Below are positions 8,354-16,634 of a stretch of 64,000 nt of DNA, piece after piece; positions within the stretch are counted from its first letter, which is position 1; the number at the start of each line of letters is the position of its first letter. Source of the stretch: Bradyrhizobium embrapense. Its GTDB lineage: Bacteria; Pseudomonadota; Alphaproteobacteria; Rhizobiales; Xanthobacteraceae. The notes under the pieces are model-generated. The model saw only the letters and a list, made by a program, of their open reading frames with translations, was not told where the DNA came from and did not search any database. A program made the position numbers and the translations under genes. The DNA lies in the NCBI RefSeq assembly GCF_001189235.2, contig NZ_LFIP02000002.1, positions 310,411 through 374,410 on the forward strand, in the 5' to 3' direction.

Positions 8354-9646
8354 TCATTTCTCCCTGAAGGCGCGGTGCACCTGGTCGGCAAGCGGCTTCA
8401 TCAGATAGGACAGCACCGTTCGCTCACTGGTCGGGATGAAGACCTCGACCGGCATGCCCGGCAGCAGATGCGTGGACGCGAACTTGTTCAGCTCCGACGG
8501 CGGAATCGCAATGCGTACAAGGAAGTAGGTCGGAGCCGTCTTGTCGTCGCGCGACACGTCGGCGCCGATCCGGCTGACCTCGCCCTCGATCTCCGGTGTG
8601 GTGCGCTGGTTGAAATTGGTGAAACGCAGCACCGCCGCGGAGCCCAGCTTGACCTGATCGATATCTTGCGGCGCAACATGAGTTTCCACGATCAGATTGT
8701 CCTGGTCGGGCACGATGGTCATGATGGTTTCGCCCGCCGCGATCACGCCGCCCTGGGTGTGGATGGTGAGATCGTGCACGACGCCGGCCTGCGGGGCGCG
8801 GATCTCGAGCTTCTCGGTCTGGTCTTTCGCGGTGACCTGTTTCTCCACGGTCTCGGCGTATTTGGCGCGGATGTCGGCCAGCTCCTTGGCGACGCCGGAG
8901 CGGAAATCCTGATCGACCTGCAGGATCTTCAGCTCGGTTTCCGAGATCTTGCCCTTGGCCTGCGCGATCGACGCGGTGAGCTGACCGCGTTCGCCGAGCA
9001 GCCGGGCCGAATCGCGCTGCAGTGCAGAGAGACGCGACAGCGACACCAGGCGCTGCTCCCAGAGCTGCTGCACGCCGGTCAGTTCGTTGGCGATCAAGTC
9101 TGCCTCCTGCTTCTTCGCGCTCAACTGATCCTGCATGCCGCCGATCTGCTCCTTGAGCTGCGCGATCTGCTCCCGCAACTGCTGCTTCTGCCCCTCGTTG
9201 GCGTCCTTGCGCAGCTGGAAAAAGCGGCGCTCGCCCGAGACGACGGCCTGCGCCGCCGGATCGTCGCTCGATGCGACGCTGTCGGGGAAGCCGATCTCGG
9301 CATCGCCGTCGCGCTCGGCCTGTAGCCGGGCCCGCCGCGCCTCAAGCTCCCACAGGCTCTTGGTCACCGCGGTGAGATTGGCCTGCGCCACCGTTTCGTC
9401 CATCAGGATCAGCAGATCGTCCTTGCCGACGCGGGCGCCGTCTTCCACCAGCAGCTGCTTGGCAACGCCGCCGGAGGGATGCTGCACCTTCTTGACGCTG
9501 GATTCGACGACGAGCGATCCCTGCGAGATGATCGCGCCGGACATCTTGGTGGCGGCGCCCATCAAGCCGATGCTGGCGATGAGGAATATCGCGGCGATAG
9601 CGACTGCCAGAATGTGATGCCGAACCGATTGTCGTGCGCTAGGCAT
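8354..9646 (-). CDS. type I secretion periplasmic adaptor (HlyD/PrsE family)
   Basis: A 430-residue membrane fusion protein bridging the inner-membrane ABC transporter to a TolC-like outer-membrane channel. There is one N-terminal membrane helix (ILAVAIAAIFLIASIGLMGA). Then come a lipoyl/barrel start (VVESSVKKVQHPSGGVAKQL), a long Gln/Glu/Leu-rich coiled-coil hairpin (about residues 105-275, e.g. QKQQLREQIAQLKEQIGGMQ), and the beta-barrel return EIRAPQAGVVHDLTIHTQGG. The C-terminus has the LPGMPVEVFI motif usual in this family. The start at ATG 9646 was chosen because it overlaps the transporter stop by 8 bases (translational coupling) and puts the anchor near the N-terminus. The outer-membrane partner is not encoded nearby. 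Confidence 0.92.
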   Translation of the reverse strand: MPSARQSVRHHILAVAIAAIFLIASIGLMGAATKMSGAIISQGSLVVESSVKKVQHPSGGVAKQLLVEDGARVGKDDLLILMDETVAQANLTAVTKSLWELEARRARLQAERDGDAEIGFPDSVASSDDPAAQAVVSGERRFFQLRKDANEGQKQQLREQIAQLKEQIGGMQDQLSAKKQEADLIANELTGVQQLWEQRLVSLSRLSALQRDSARLLGERGQLTASIAQAKGKISETELKILQVDQDFRSGVAKELADIRAKYAETVEKQVTAKDQTEKLEIRAPQAGVVHDLTIHTQGGVIAAGETIMTIVPDQDNLIVETHVAPQDIDQVKLGSAAVLRFTNFNQRTTPEIEGEVSRIGADVSRDDKTAPTYFLVRIAIPPSELNKFASTHLLPGMPVEVFIPTSERTVLSYLMKPLADQVHRAFREK

Positions 9647-11429
9647 CGGGACGAGGCTCCATCGGCTTTTTGCGCCTGCGGCGTGCCGGCATGGGAGCCT
9701 GGGCGGGGGCCGATGTTGGCGCGAGCGGTTGCGCTTGCGCCACCAGCAACGGCAACACCGATGCCGTGGTGCCGAACGCATGCATGCGTCCTTCGTTGAG
9801 CACCAGCATGTGGTCGACGGTCTGCAGCACGGCGGGCCGGTGCGCGACCACGACCACGATCCCGCCGCGGGTGCGGACGCGGCTGATGGCGCGAACCAGC
9901 GCGCGTTCGCCCTCGGCGTCGAGATTCGAGTTCGGCTCGTCGAGCACGACCAGGAACGGATCGCCGTAGAGCGCGCGGGCGAGCGCGATGCGCTGCCGCT
10001 GGCCGCCCGACAGCATCAGGCCGCCATCGCCCACTTCGGTCTCGTAGCCGCCTGGCAGCCGCAGGATCAGTTCGTGCACGTCGGCCTCGCGCGCGGCTGC
10101 GATCAACCGCGTGGAATCGGGAACCGCGGCGAAACGCGAGATGTTCTGGGCGACCGTGCCGCGGAACAGCGCGACGTCCTGCGGCAGGTAGCCGATCGAT
10201 CGGCCAAGCGCGAGCTGATCCCATTGCGCGAGCGTGGCGCCGTCGATCCTGATCACGCCGCGTGCCGGCGTTCCGACGCCGACCAAAGCGCGCGCCAGGG
10301 TCGATTTGCCGGAGCCGCTCGGGCCGACCACTGCGACGGCGCTGCCGGCGCGCAGCGCGAAGCTCACGTCATGCAGCACCACGGCATTGGTTCCGGGCGC
10401 GGTCAAGCTGAGCGAGATGGCGCGGATCTCGTTGTTCGGAGCAGGCAACAGAGTGACCGGCGGTCGCACGGGCATGTCTGTCAGGGCGTCGATCAGCCGG
10501 CCAAAGCTCGCGCGAACTGTGATGAAACTGCGCCAGTTTGCGATCGCGAGCTCGATCGGCGCCAGGGCGCGGATCGAGAGGATGGTGGCGGCCAGCATGA
10601 CGCCGGCGGTCGCCTGCTGATTGATGACGAGGTAGGCGCCGAGTGCGAGCACCCCGGATTGCAGGATCATGCGCAGGAAGCGCGAGGCGCTGCCGAATGT
10701 GCCGGTCAGATCGGAGGTCACGCGCTGCGCGTCGAGATAGGCCTGCGTGCGCTCGGACCACAACTCGGCCATCCGCCGCTGCATGCCGAGGGCGTGCACG
10801 ACGCCGGCGTGGTGGAACGCGGTCTCCGCCATCTGCCGCCGCGACGACGCCAGCGTGACCAGCGAGCGGGTCGGCGCGCGAGTGAACATCTCGGCTCCAA
10901 CCGTGATCAGCGCCAGTGCAGCGGCGCCGCCGGCCACCGCCATTCCCATCAGCGGATGAAACAGGGTGCAAACGGCGATGTAGAGCGGGGTCCATGGCAG
11001 GTCGCAGATCGCGATCAGTCCGCTGCCGGCGACGAAGCCCCGTATCGTGTCGAGGTCGCGCATGACCTGCAAGCCGTCAGTGCCCGGCTGATTGAGCGCG
11101 GAGTGCTGGACGCTGTCGAACACCGCATCACGCATGGTTTCATCGAAGATTTCGGCGATGCGCGCCAGCAGCCGGCTGCGCAACATGTCGACGCCGGCCT
11201 GGACCATGAGCAGGACCAGCGCGATCATCAGCAGGCCGATCAGGGTTGCCATGCTGCGGCTCGGCAGCACGCGATCATAGGTCTGCAACATGAACAGCGG
11301 CGCGACCAGCATCAGCAGATTGACCAGCCCGCTGGCGATCGCCGTCGCGATCAGCGCGCCGCGCAGAGCCACCACCGCGTTCCGGATCTCCACCGGTAGA
11401 GCCGAAAACCTTTTGACCTGACCGATCAC
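9639..11429 (-). CDS. type I secretion ABC transporter/permease (PrsD-like)
   Basis: A 596-residue exporter half-transporter: N-terminal transmembrane region (about 20-310) fused to an ATPase domain. The Walker A GPSGSGKSTLARAL, the signature [15 protein letters not shown], the Walker B VVLDEPNSNLD and the switch VVVAHRP are all intact. It lacks the N-terminal C39 peptidase or C39-like domain found in bacteriocin exporters and HlyB, which places it with the PrsD/AprD group that exports RTX-type proteins with C-terminal signals. The start is GTG (IGQVKRFSALP). It follows the repeat-protein gene on the same strand after a 98-base gap containing a strong hairpin, so that protein is the natural substrate candidate. 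Confidence 0.93.
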   Translation of the reverse strand: MIGQVKRFSALPVEIRNAVVALRGALIATAIASGLVNLLMLVAPLFMLQTYDRVLPSRSMATLIGLLMIALVLLMVQAGVDMLRSRLLARIAEIFDETMRDAVFDSVQHSALNQPGTDGLQVMRDLDTIRGFVAGSGLIAICDLPWTPLYIAVCTLFHPLMGMAVAGGAAALALITVGAEMFTRAPTRSLVTLASSRRQMAETAFHHAGVVHALGMQRRMAELWSERTQAYLDAQRVTSDLTGTFGSASRFLRMILQSGVLALGAYLVINQQATAGVMLAATILSIRALAPIELAIANWRSFITVRASFGRLIDALTDMPVRPPVTLLPAPNNEIRAISLSLTAPGTNAVVLHDVSFALRAGSAVAVVGPSGSGKSTLARALVGVGTPARGVIRIDGATLAQWDQLALGRSIGYLPQDVALFRGTVAQNISRFAAVPDSTRLIAAAREADVHELILRLPGGYETEVGDGGLMLSGGQRQRIALARALYGDPFLVVLDEPNSNLDAEGERALVRAISRVRTRGGIVVVVAHRPAVLQTVDHMLVLNEGRMHAFGTTASVLPLLVAQAQPLAPTSAPAQAPMPARRRRKKPMEPRPDA

Positions 11430-11483
11430 CTCGCCCTCGCGGATGTTCGAGCCGTGATGCCCAAATCGATTGGTGAGGAAGTC

Positions 11484-11513
11484 GCGGAAGCGCGGCGATC
11501 TCCGCGCTTCCGC
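11484..11513 (-). terminator. hairpin between secreted-protein gene and its transporter genes
   Basis: GCGGAAGCGCGG and CCGCGCTTCCGC make a perfect 12-bp stem with a 6-base loop, 14 bases after the repeat-protein stop codon on the minus-strand transcript. There is no T-tract, so it could act as a partial terminator or 3'-end stabiliser that keeps transporter expression lower than substrate expression. Confidence 0.5.
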
Positions 11514-11527
11514 CGGGTGTTACGACA

Positions 11528-13000
11528 TCACAGGATGTGTGTGCCGTGGTTGTTGAGGATGCCGTGATCGGCCGCCAATGGCCCCGAGACTAGGTCGTGC
11601 AGCACGGCATCGACGTCGATCGGAACGGAGACCGGCGCGCTGGCTGTGTTGCCGGAGGCGATATTGCCGCCGAGCACATGACTGAGGTCCAGGCTACCGA
11701 GCAGGTTGCCGGCGAGACCGTCGGCCCCCGTGCCGCCAAGGCTCGGAATGCTGAGCCCGCCGGTGCCGGTCAGCGCGCCGAGGTCGAGCAGATGCGGGCC
11801 GTTCTGGCCGACGTCGACGGCATTTACCTCCAATGTGTGGTGATCGCCTGATGTCGGCGCCGCGAGCAGGTCAATCGAATTCCCGTTTGGCTGCGTGGGG
11901 CCGAGATCGACGTCGGCGAGGTGACCGGTGTTGGAGCCGCCGAGATTGCCAAGCAATCCGCCCAGCAGTCCGCCATTGCCGCCGCTGTTGCCGCCATTGA
12001 TGCCGAGCAGCGGTAGCGTCTCCACGTCATGCAGAACATTGCCGAGCAGACCCGTCACCGGGCTCAGCGCGGCCGTGCCACCGAGCAGAGAACCGGCACC
12101 CGTGTCTCCGAGCAGGGAGCCGACGACGCCATCCACGGTATGGACGACCTGCGTGACCGGAGCGAGCGCGCCGGTGCCACTGCCGAGCACGGAGCCGACA
12201 CCCGCGTCCGCGAGCAACGATCCGACCACACCGTCCACCGCATGGACGACATCCGTCACCGGGTTGGTCGCACCGGTGCCGCCGAGCAGCAAACCGAGTC
12301 CCGTATTTCCGAGCAGCGAGCCGACGAGGCCATTGTCTCCGGTCAACGATCCGACAACGCCGTCGACCGAGTGGACAATGTCGTTGAGATCACTGCCCAC
12401 CTCCGTCAGCACCGTGCCAAGGCCGCCGCCATCAAGCATCGTTCCGGGCGCGTTGAGGACGTCGGTCAGCAGGTTGGTATGGCCGTCCGATGCGGGCGTC
12501 GGGACGCCGATCTCGCCCAATCCGACCGTTCCGGCGAGGCCGGTCACGTCGTGCACGGTATCGCCGAGCCCTGTTGCCTGACCGACCGGATCGAGGACGC
12601 CGGTGTTGACGTCGTTGACCGCGCCGTTCACGGCGGTGAGCACCGGCTGGAGGATGCCTTCACTGCCCGCAAGGTGGAGGCTGCCATCGCCGCCGAGGAA
12701 GCCGCCCAATCCCGGCATTCCAGTCTGGCCGGGCGGCGTCGAGGTGCCACCGCCGGTACCCGAGCCACCTGCACCACTTCCAGTGTCCGAGCCGCCGTTG
12801 CCGCCGGAAGCCTGAGACCCCGTCGGGGTTGTGCTCTGTTGAGGAGGAGCTGACGACGTATCGCCTTGCGGCGGCGTCGTCTCCGAACCGGCAGGCTGAC
12901 CCGTCGCGCCGGAAGCGGACGTTGTGGCGGCACTGTCGCCGACCATGCCGCCCATGGCGACGTACTGGTCACGGTAGGCGTCGCGATCATTGGTACTCAT
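11528..13000 (-). CDS. Gly/Val/Leu-rich repeat protein, probable type I secretion substrate
   Basis: A 490-residue protein with no recognisable family. Residues about 20-95 are a Ser/Thr/Gly/Pro/Gln-rich disordered segment (SGGNGGSDTGSGAGGSG). The middle carries imperfect 34-43-residue repeats opening with VHSVDGVVGSL, VHAVDGVVGSL and VHTVDGVVGSL at residues 209, 252 and 286. It has no Cys, no Sec signal, and no RTX nonapeptides (GGxGxDxUx). The C-terminus, after PIDVDAVLHDLV, ends in NHGTHIL. Acidic, Cys-free, Gly-rich proteins with C-terminal signals are typical type I substrates, and the exporter genes lie directly downstream. The start at 13000 was chosen because GTGGAG lies six bases upstream. 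A structural or adhesive surface role is a guess; biochemical function is unknown. Confidence 0.72.
   Translation of the reverse strand: MSTNDRDAYRDQYVAMGGMVGDSAATTSASGATGQPAGSETTPPQGDTSSAPPQQSTTPTGSQASGGNGGSDTGSGAGGSGTGGGTSTPPGQTGMPGLGGFLGGDGSLHLAGSEGILQPVLTAVNGAVNDVNTGVLDPVGQATGLGDTVHDVTGLAGTVGLGEIGVPTPASDGHTNLLTDVLNAPGTMLDGGGLGTVLTEVGSDLNDIVHSVDGVVGSLTGDNGLVGSLLGNTGLGLLLGGTGATNPVTDVVHAVDGVVGSLLADAGVGSVLGSGTGALAPVTQVVHTVDGVVGSLLGDTGAGSLLGGTAALSPVTGLLGNVLHDVETLPLLGINGGNSGGNGGLLGGLLGNLGGSNTGHLADVDLGPTQPNGNSIDLLAAPTSGDHHTLEVNAVDVGQNGPHLLDLGALTGTGGLSIPSLGGTGADGLAGNLLGSLDLSHVLGGNIASGNTASAPVSVPIDVDAVLHDLVSGPLAADHGILNNHGTHIL
12037..12376 (-). repeat. in-gene repeats of about 34-43 residues in the secreted protein
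   Basis: Three copies of V-H-x-V-D-G-V-V-G-S-L begin at nucleotides 12376, 12247 and 12145, each followed by a Gly/Leu-rich GSLLGxTG or GSVLGSGTG segment and P-V-T. A degenerate fourth start (VLHDVETLPLLG) lies at 12037. The first unit has about nine extra residues. Confidence 0.75.
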
Positions 13001-13134
13001 GCGCATCTCCACGCCAGGTTGAGTGAGTGGTCTCTCAACCAGCTGATCGCGCTCGGGTTTCCGGGCCTGCGCAGTCGTGGAGAACATCGCGTAAGAGCGG
13101 ACGCGACAATCTGCCGAAAATTGTCGGCAAAGCG

Positions 13135-13168
13135 ATCGCCGGCACCGTCGTTGCGCGAGGCCGGCGAT
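13135..13168 (-). terminator. hairpin downstream of the GST gene
   Basis: ATCGCCGGC (13135-13143) pairs perfectly with GCCGGCGAT (13160-13168). It lies 14 bases beyond the GST stop on the minus strand and before the repeat-protein gene. No strong T-run follows, so termination is plausible rather than certain. Confidence 0.4.
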
Positions 13169-13181
13169 GGAAACGCTGGGC

Positions 13182-13799
13182 TCAGGCCGCCTTCAGCAGG
13201 CCTTCCTTCTTCAGCGCTTCCTGCACCTTCGGACGCGCCGCAATGCGGGCCTTGTAGGCCATCACATTCGGCAGGCCGGAGAGATCGAAGCCGAGCCGGT
13301 CGCTCGCCCACATGATCATGGTGAAGAGGTAACCGTCGGCGACCGTGAACTGGTTGCCCATCAGGTAATCGCGTCCGGCGAGCTGGCTCTCGACATACTT
13401 GAACTTGCTCATGGCGCGGTCCTTGAAGAAGGCCTTGGCGTCATCGGCGAGCACCGGCGAGAACATCGGGCCGAGGTTCTTGTGCAGCTCGGTCGTGATG
13501 TAGTTCAGCCATTCGAGCAGCTTGTAGCGCTCGTTGGAATCGCGGGCCGGCGCCAGCTTCTTGTCGGCGGCCTTGTCGGCGATCATCTGGATGATGATCG
13601 GCCCTTCAGTGACCATCTCGCCGGTATCCAGCGCCAGCGCGGGCACCTGGCCCTTGGGGTTCACAGCGAGGAAATCGTCGCCGTTTTCGAGCTTCTTGGC
13701 GCGCAAATCGACCTTCACCAAGTCGTAGGGCAAGCCAGCCTCGAGCAGGGCGATGTGGGGGGAGAGGGAGCAGGCACCGGGGGTGTAATACAGCTTCAT
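13182..13799 (-). CDS. glutathione S-transferase (beta/GstA-like)
   Basis: A 205-residue cytosolic GST that conjugates or reduces electrophiles with glutathione. The N-terminal thioredoxin-like domain begins MKLYYTPGACSLSPHIALLE, with the Cys10 position typical of bacterial beta-class enzymes, followed by NPKGQVPALALD (the cis-Pro loop) and the glutathione-binding TEGPIIIQMIAD. The helical C-terminal domain includes FTVADGYLFTMIMWAS. An in-frame extension of 34 residues upstream exists, but GGAAGGAA before the ATG at 13799 and the canonical N-terminus fix this start. It is divergent from marR-gshA across an inverted-repeat operator, which suggests coordinated electrophile or redox control. 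Confidence 0.93.
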   Translation of the reverse strand: MKLYYTPGACSLSPHIALLEAGLPYDLVKVDLRAKKLENGDDFLAVNPKGQVPALALDTGEMVTEGPIIIQMIADKAADKKLAPARDSNERYKLLEWLNYITTELHKNLGPMFSPVLADDAKAFFKDRAMSKFKYVESQLAGRDYLMGNQFTVADGYLFTMIMWASDRLGFDLSGLPNVMAYKARIAARPKVQEALKKEGLLKAA

Positions 13800-13848
13800 G
13801 GGGGTATTCCTTCCCTTGTTCTTGGCGTCCGGAGAGGGATTGCCTACA

Positions 13849-13902
13849 TGCACCTGCATGAAATAGTCAAGATTGATGCAGATGCATTCAGTGCGGTACA
13901 CT
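13849..13902 (+). promoter_or_regulatory. divergent gst/marR control region with inverted repeat
   Basis: TGCACCTGCATGAA (13849-13862) and TTGATGCAGATGCA (13873-13886) are inverted copies matching at 12 of 14 positions, with centres 24 bases apart. The right arm starts with a possible -35 TTGATG, followed after 18 bases by TACACT (13897-13902), reading toward marR. On the other strand TTGACT (13870-13865) lies between the arms, pointing to gst. Such spacing suits a MarR dimer operator; autoregulation is inferred. Confidence 0.5.
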
Positions 13903-13929
13903 GGGTTCCGGGACCTTATGGGCTAGACG

Positions 13930-14454
13930 ATGAAACGCAAGCTATCGAGCGAGGCGACGGCCGCCTGGATCCGCCTGATGCGGGTGCCGAGCCGGGTGCT
14001 TGACTGCGTCGAGCAGGATTTGAAGAAGGCCGGCTTTCCGCCGCTCGCCTGGTATGACGCCTTGCTCGAGCTGTCGCGCGCGCCGTCGGGCGAGTTGCGC
14101 CCGGTCGAGCTCGAGCGGCAGATGCTGATCCCGCAATATTCGACCTCGCGACTGATCGACAAGCTGGTCGACGAAGGGCTTGCCGCCCGGCGCGAATGCA
14201 AGATCGACAAGCGCGGCCAGTTCGTCGAGATCACCGAGGCGGGACGCGAGCTCCAGAAGAAGATGTGGAACGCCTATTCGGCTGCGATCGACAAGCATGT
14301 CGGCTCGAAACTGTCCGATGCCGACGCGGCCAGGCTGTGCGGCCTGCTCGACCGTCTGGGCTGCTCCTGCGGTGACGCCAAGAGCGATGCCAAAGTCGAT
14401 GCGAAGAGCGATACCAAGGCCGCGCCGGCGCGAGACGGCGTGCCTGCCCGATGA
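13930..14454 (+). CDS. MarR family winged-helix transcriptional regulator
   Basis: A 174-residue dimeric repressor-type protein. The winged helix is clear: LELSRAPSGELRPVELERQM, the recognition-helix region QYSTSRLIDKLVDEGLA, and the wing RRECKIDKRGQFVEITEAGR. Three cysteines cluster near the C-terminus (LCGLLDRLGCSCGDAK), followed by a Lys/Asp/Ala-rich tail with SDAKVDAKSDTKA, unusual for MarR proteins. The clustered Cys residues make redox or electrophile sensing possible, as in OhrR-type regulators, but their position differs, so this is speculation. It is divergent from a GST gene and 93 bases upstream of gshA on the same strand. No strong ribosome site is seen before ATG 13930. Confidence 0.88.
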   Translation: MKRKLSSEATAAWIRLMRVPSRVLDCVEQDLKKAGFPPLAWYDALLELSRAPSGELRPVELERQMLIPQYSTSRLIDKLVDEGLAARRECKIDKRGQFVEITEAGRELQKKMWNAYSAAIDKHVGSKLSDADAARLCGLLDRLGCSCGDAKSDAKVDAKSDTKAAPARDGVPAR

Positions 14455-14547
14455 TATCCCTGATTCCATCATCCGCGGCCGTTGCGGCGCACGGATGTCC
14501 CTGCCACCGCGCGCCTTCGATCGAAGCGCCCTTGAGTTGGATTTAGT

Positions 14548-15918
14548 ATGGCGCGTGACCAGATCGACATGACGCCGCTGCAGTCGCGCGACGAACTCGT
14601 GGCGTGGATTGAAGCCGGTGTGAAGCCCAAGTCCGAATTCCGGATCGGCACCGAGCACGAGAAGACCCCGTTCACACTCGAGGGCCATCAGCCCGTGCCT
14701 TATGAAGGCGCGAAGGGCATCGGTGCGCTGCTCGAGGGCATGAAGCTTTTGCTCGGCTGGGAGCCGATCATGGAGCGCGGCAACATCATCGGGCTCTATG
14801 ACGTCACTGGCGGCGGCGCGATCTCGCTGGAGCCGGGCGGCCAGTTCGAATTGTCGGGCGCGCCGGTCGAGACCGTGCACCAGACTCAATCCGAGTTGAT
14901 GGCGCATTTGGCGCAGGTGCGGGAGATCGCAACCCCGCTCGGCATCGGCTTCCTCGGCCTCGGCATGACGCCGTCCTGGTCGCGGGCGCAGATCCCGGTG
15001 ATGCCCAAGGGCCGCTACAACATCATGAGAAACTACATGCCGAAGGTCGGCAAATACGGCCTCGACATGATGTTCCGGACCTGCACGGTGCAGACCAATC
15101 TCGACTTCTCTTCCGAAGCCGACATGGTGAAGAAGCTGCGGGTGTCGTTGGCGCTGCAGCCGATCGCGACCGCGCTGTTCGCCAACTCGCCGTTCACCGA
15201 AGGCAAGCCCAACGGCTTCCTGTCGTTCCGCTCCGAGATCTGGCGCGACACCGATAACGCACGAAGCGGCATGATTCCGTTCGCATTCGAGGACGGCATG
15301 GGCTTTGAGCGCTATGTCGATTACGCGCTCGATGTGCCGATGTATTTCGTCAAGCGCGGCGAGGAATATATCGACGTTTCCGGCTCCTCGTTCCGCGATT
15401 TCTTCGCCGGCAAGAACAAGATCCTTCCCGGCGAGCGGCCGACCCTGTCGGACTGGGCCAATCATCTGTCGACCATTTTCCCCGAGGTGCGGCTGAAGCG
15501 TTACCTCGAGATGCGTGGCGCCGATGGCGTGCCGTGGGGCCGGCTGCCGGCGCTGCCGGCGTTTTGGGTCGGGCTGCTCTACGACAATGACAGCCTGGAT
15601 GCCGCCTGGGACATCGTCCGGCACTGGACCGCGCCGGAGCGGCAGGCGCTGCGCGATGACGTGCCGCGTTTCGGCTTCAAGTCGCGGATCAAGGACCGCT
15701 ATCTGTTCGAGATCGCCAAGGAGTGCCTGGTCCTTTCGCATGCCGGATTGCGGCGGCGCGGCCGGATCGATCATCTCGGTCGCGACGAGAGCCGCTTCCT
15801 CGAACCGCTCGAGCGCATCATCGAGACCGGCCGCTCGCCGGCAGAGGAGATGCTGGAGAAGTTCAACGGACCGTGGAACGGTTCGGTGGAACCGGCCTAT
15901 CAGGAGTACGCCTTCTAA
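14548..15918 (+). CDS. gshA: glutamate-cysteine ligase (plant/alphaproteobacterial type)
   Basis: A 456-residue cytosolic enzyme joining Glu and Cys with ATP, the committed step of glutathione synthesis. It belongs to the plant-like GCS2 group, not the E. coli GshA type. Diagnostic stretches are RIGTEHEKTPFTLEG near residue 32, the substrate-binding GGGAISLEPGGQFELSGAP near 89, GMTPSWSR, FRTCTVQTNLDF and the C-terminal FNGPWNGSVEPAYQEYAF. Length and ends match the family, so it looks complete. It lies downstream of the MarR regulator and opposite a GST, consistent with joint control of glutathione supply and use. Confidence 0.95.
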   Translation: MARDQIDMTPLQSRDELVAWIEAGVKPKSEFRIGTEHEKTPFTLEGHQPVPYEGAKGIGALLEGMKLLLGWEPIMERGNIIGLYDVTGGGAISLEPGGQFELSGAPVETVHQTQSELMAHLAQVREIATPLGIGFLGLGMTPSWSRAQIPVMPKGRYNIMRNYMPKVGKYGLDMMFRTCTVQTNLDFSSEADMVKKLRVSLALQPIATALFANSPFTEGKPNGFLSFRSEIWRDTDNARSGMIPFAFEDGMGFERYVDYALDVPMYFVKRGEEYIDVSGSSFRDFFAGKNKILPGERPTLSDWANHLSTIFPEVRLKRYLEMRGADGVPWGRLPALPAFWVGLLYDNDSLDAAWDIVRHWTAPERQALRDDVPRFGFKSRIKDRYLFEIAKECLVLSHAGLRRRGRIDHLGRDESRFLEPLERIIETGRSPAEEMLEKFNGPWNGSVEPAYQEYAF

Positions 15919-15955
15919 TCCCCGCCGGCCCGAATTCGGGTGAGGCACACGAGCG

Positions 15956-16038
15956 GAACGGCGGTGGTGTCGCACCCGCCGTTCATCAGCCGTACAGGTT
16001 CTTGGCGTTCAAATGACGCCCCGCGGAGTGCGCGGGGC
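15956..16038 (+). terminator. tandem hairpins between gshA and the PAN-domain gene
   Basis: GAACGGCGG (15956-15964) pairs with CCGCCGTTC (15976-15984), and GCCCCGCG (16018-16025) pairs with CGCGGGGC (16031-16038) around a 5-base loop. Neither has a long T-run. They probably end or attenuate gshA transcription; the second lies just upstream of the next gene. Confidence 0.45.
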
Positions 16039-16061
16039 TGTGCGAATTTGAAAGCAATCTC

Positions 16062-16616
16062 ATGGGGATAGGTCGCCTCTTTAGGGCGTGCGTGGTGATG
16101 TATGCGGTTTTTTCCGCCGTTCTCGCCGCGCGTCCGGCATTGGCGCAGACCAATTTCGACCGGCCCGGCGGCGACTACCTGAACGCGCCGGTGACATCAG
16201 GCGATCCCGCCGATTGCGCGCTCACCTGCGAGCGCGACCGCCGCTGTCGCGCCTGGAGCTTCAACTATCCGACCGACGCCAATAACGGCGCGGTGTGCTG
16301 GCTGAAGAATACCGTGCCGGCGCGGGTGCAGGACGTCTGCTGCGTCTCCGGGGTGCGCGGCGCGGGCGTGGTCGAGCCGCGCAACGGCGCCATCGAAACC
16401 TCGATTGACCGGCTCGGCGGCGACTACAAGAATTTCGAGCTGAAGAGCAGCGATGGCGACGAGGCCTGCCAGGCCGCCTGCACCGCCGACACCAAGTGCC
16501 GCGCCTGGACCTATGCCCGGCCCGGCTATGCCGGCCGCGACGCGCGTTGCTTCCTGAAAAAAGAGATCAAGCCGCCGCGCCGAAAGGCAGGGTTCACGTC
16601 GGGCGTGGTGCGCTGA
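16062..16616 (+). CDS. secreted PAN/Apple-domain protein
   Basis: A 184-residue protein with a Sec signal peptide (about 1-28, VVMYAVFSAVLAARPALA then QTNF). Two PAN/Apple-like modules follow. The first is centred on LTCERDRRCRAWSFNYPT with CWLKNTVP; the second on CQAACTADTKCRAWTYARPG with CFLKKEIKPP. Each starts with a similar RPGGDYLN or RLGGDYKN motif, so the protein is an internal duplication. The Cys pairs fit disulfides in the periplasm or outside the cell. PAN domains bind carbohydrate or protein; the ligand is unknown. It is convergent with the nucleotidyltransferase gene, 18 bases away. Confidence 0.85.
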   Translation: MGIGRLFRACVVMYAVFSAVLAARPALAQTNFDRPGGDYLNAPVTSGDPADCALTCERDRRCRAWSFNYPTDANNGAVCWLKNTVPARVQDVCCVSGVRGAGVVEPRNGAIETSIDRLGGDYKNFELKSSDGDEACQAACTADTKCRAWTYARPGYAGRDARCFLKKEIKPPRRKAGFTSGVVR

Positions 16617-16634
16617 CGCGCAAAGTACGAGCCG

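Noticed and set aside
11928..12376. CRISPR-like repetition
   Set aside because: The periodicity is codon-level repeats within a coding frame, with unequal and diverged units and no constant repeat plus unique spacers.
11597..12853. Overlapping plus-strand frames within the repeat-protein gene
   Set aside because: Periodic sequence on one strand forces repeated frames on the other; no ribosome sites and no protein-like features.
11528..13000. RTX toxin or adhesin call for the repeat protein
   Set aside because: No GGxGxDxUx nonapeptides; the Gly content comes from GSLLGxTG-like units and a disordered head. Type I export is kept as context-based inference only.
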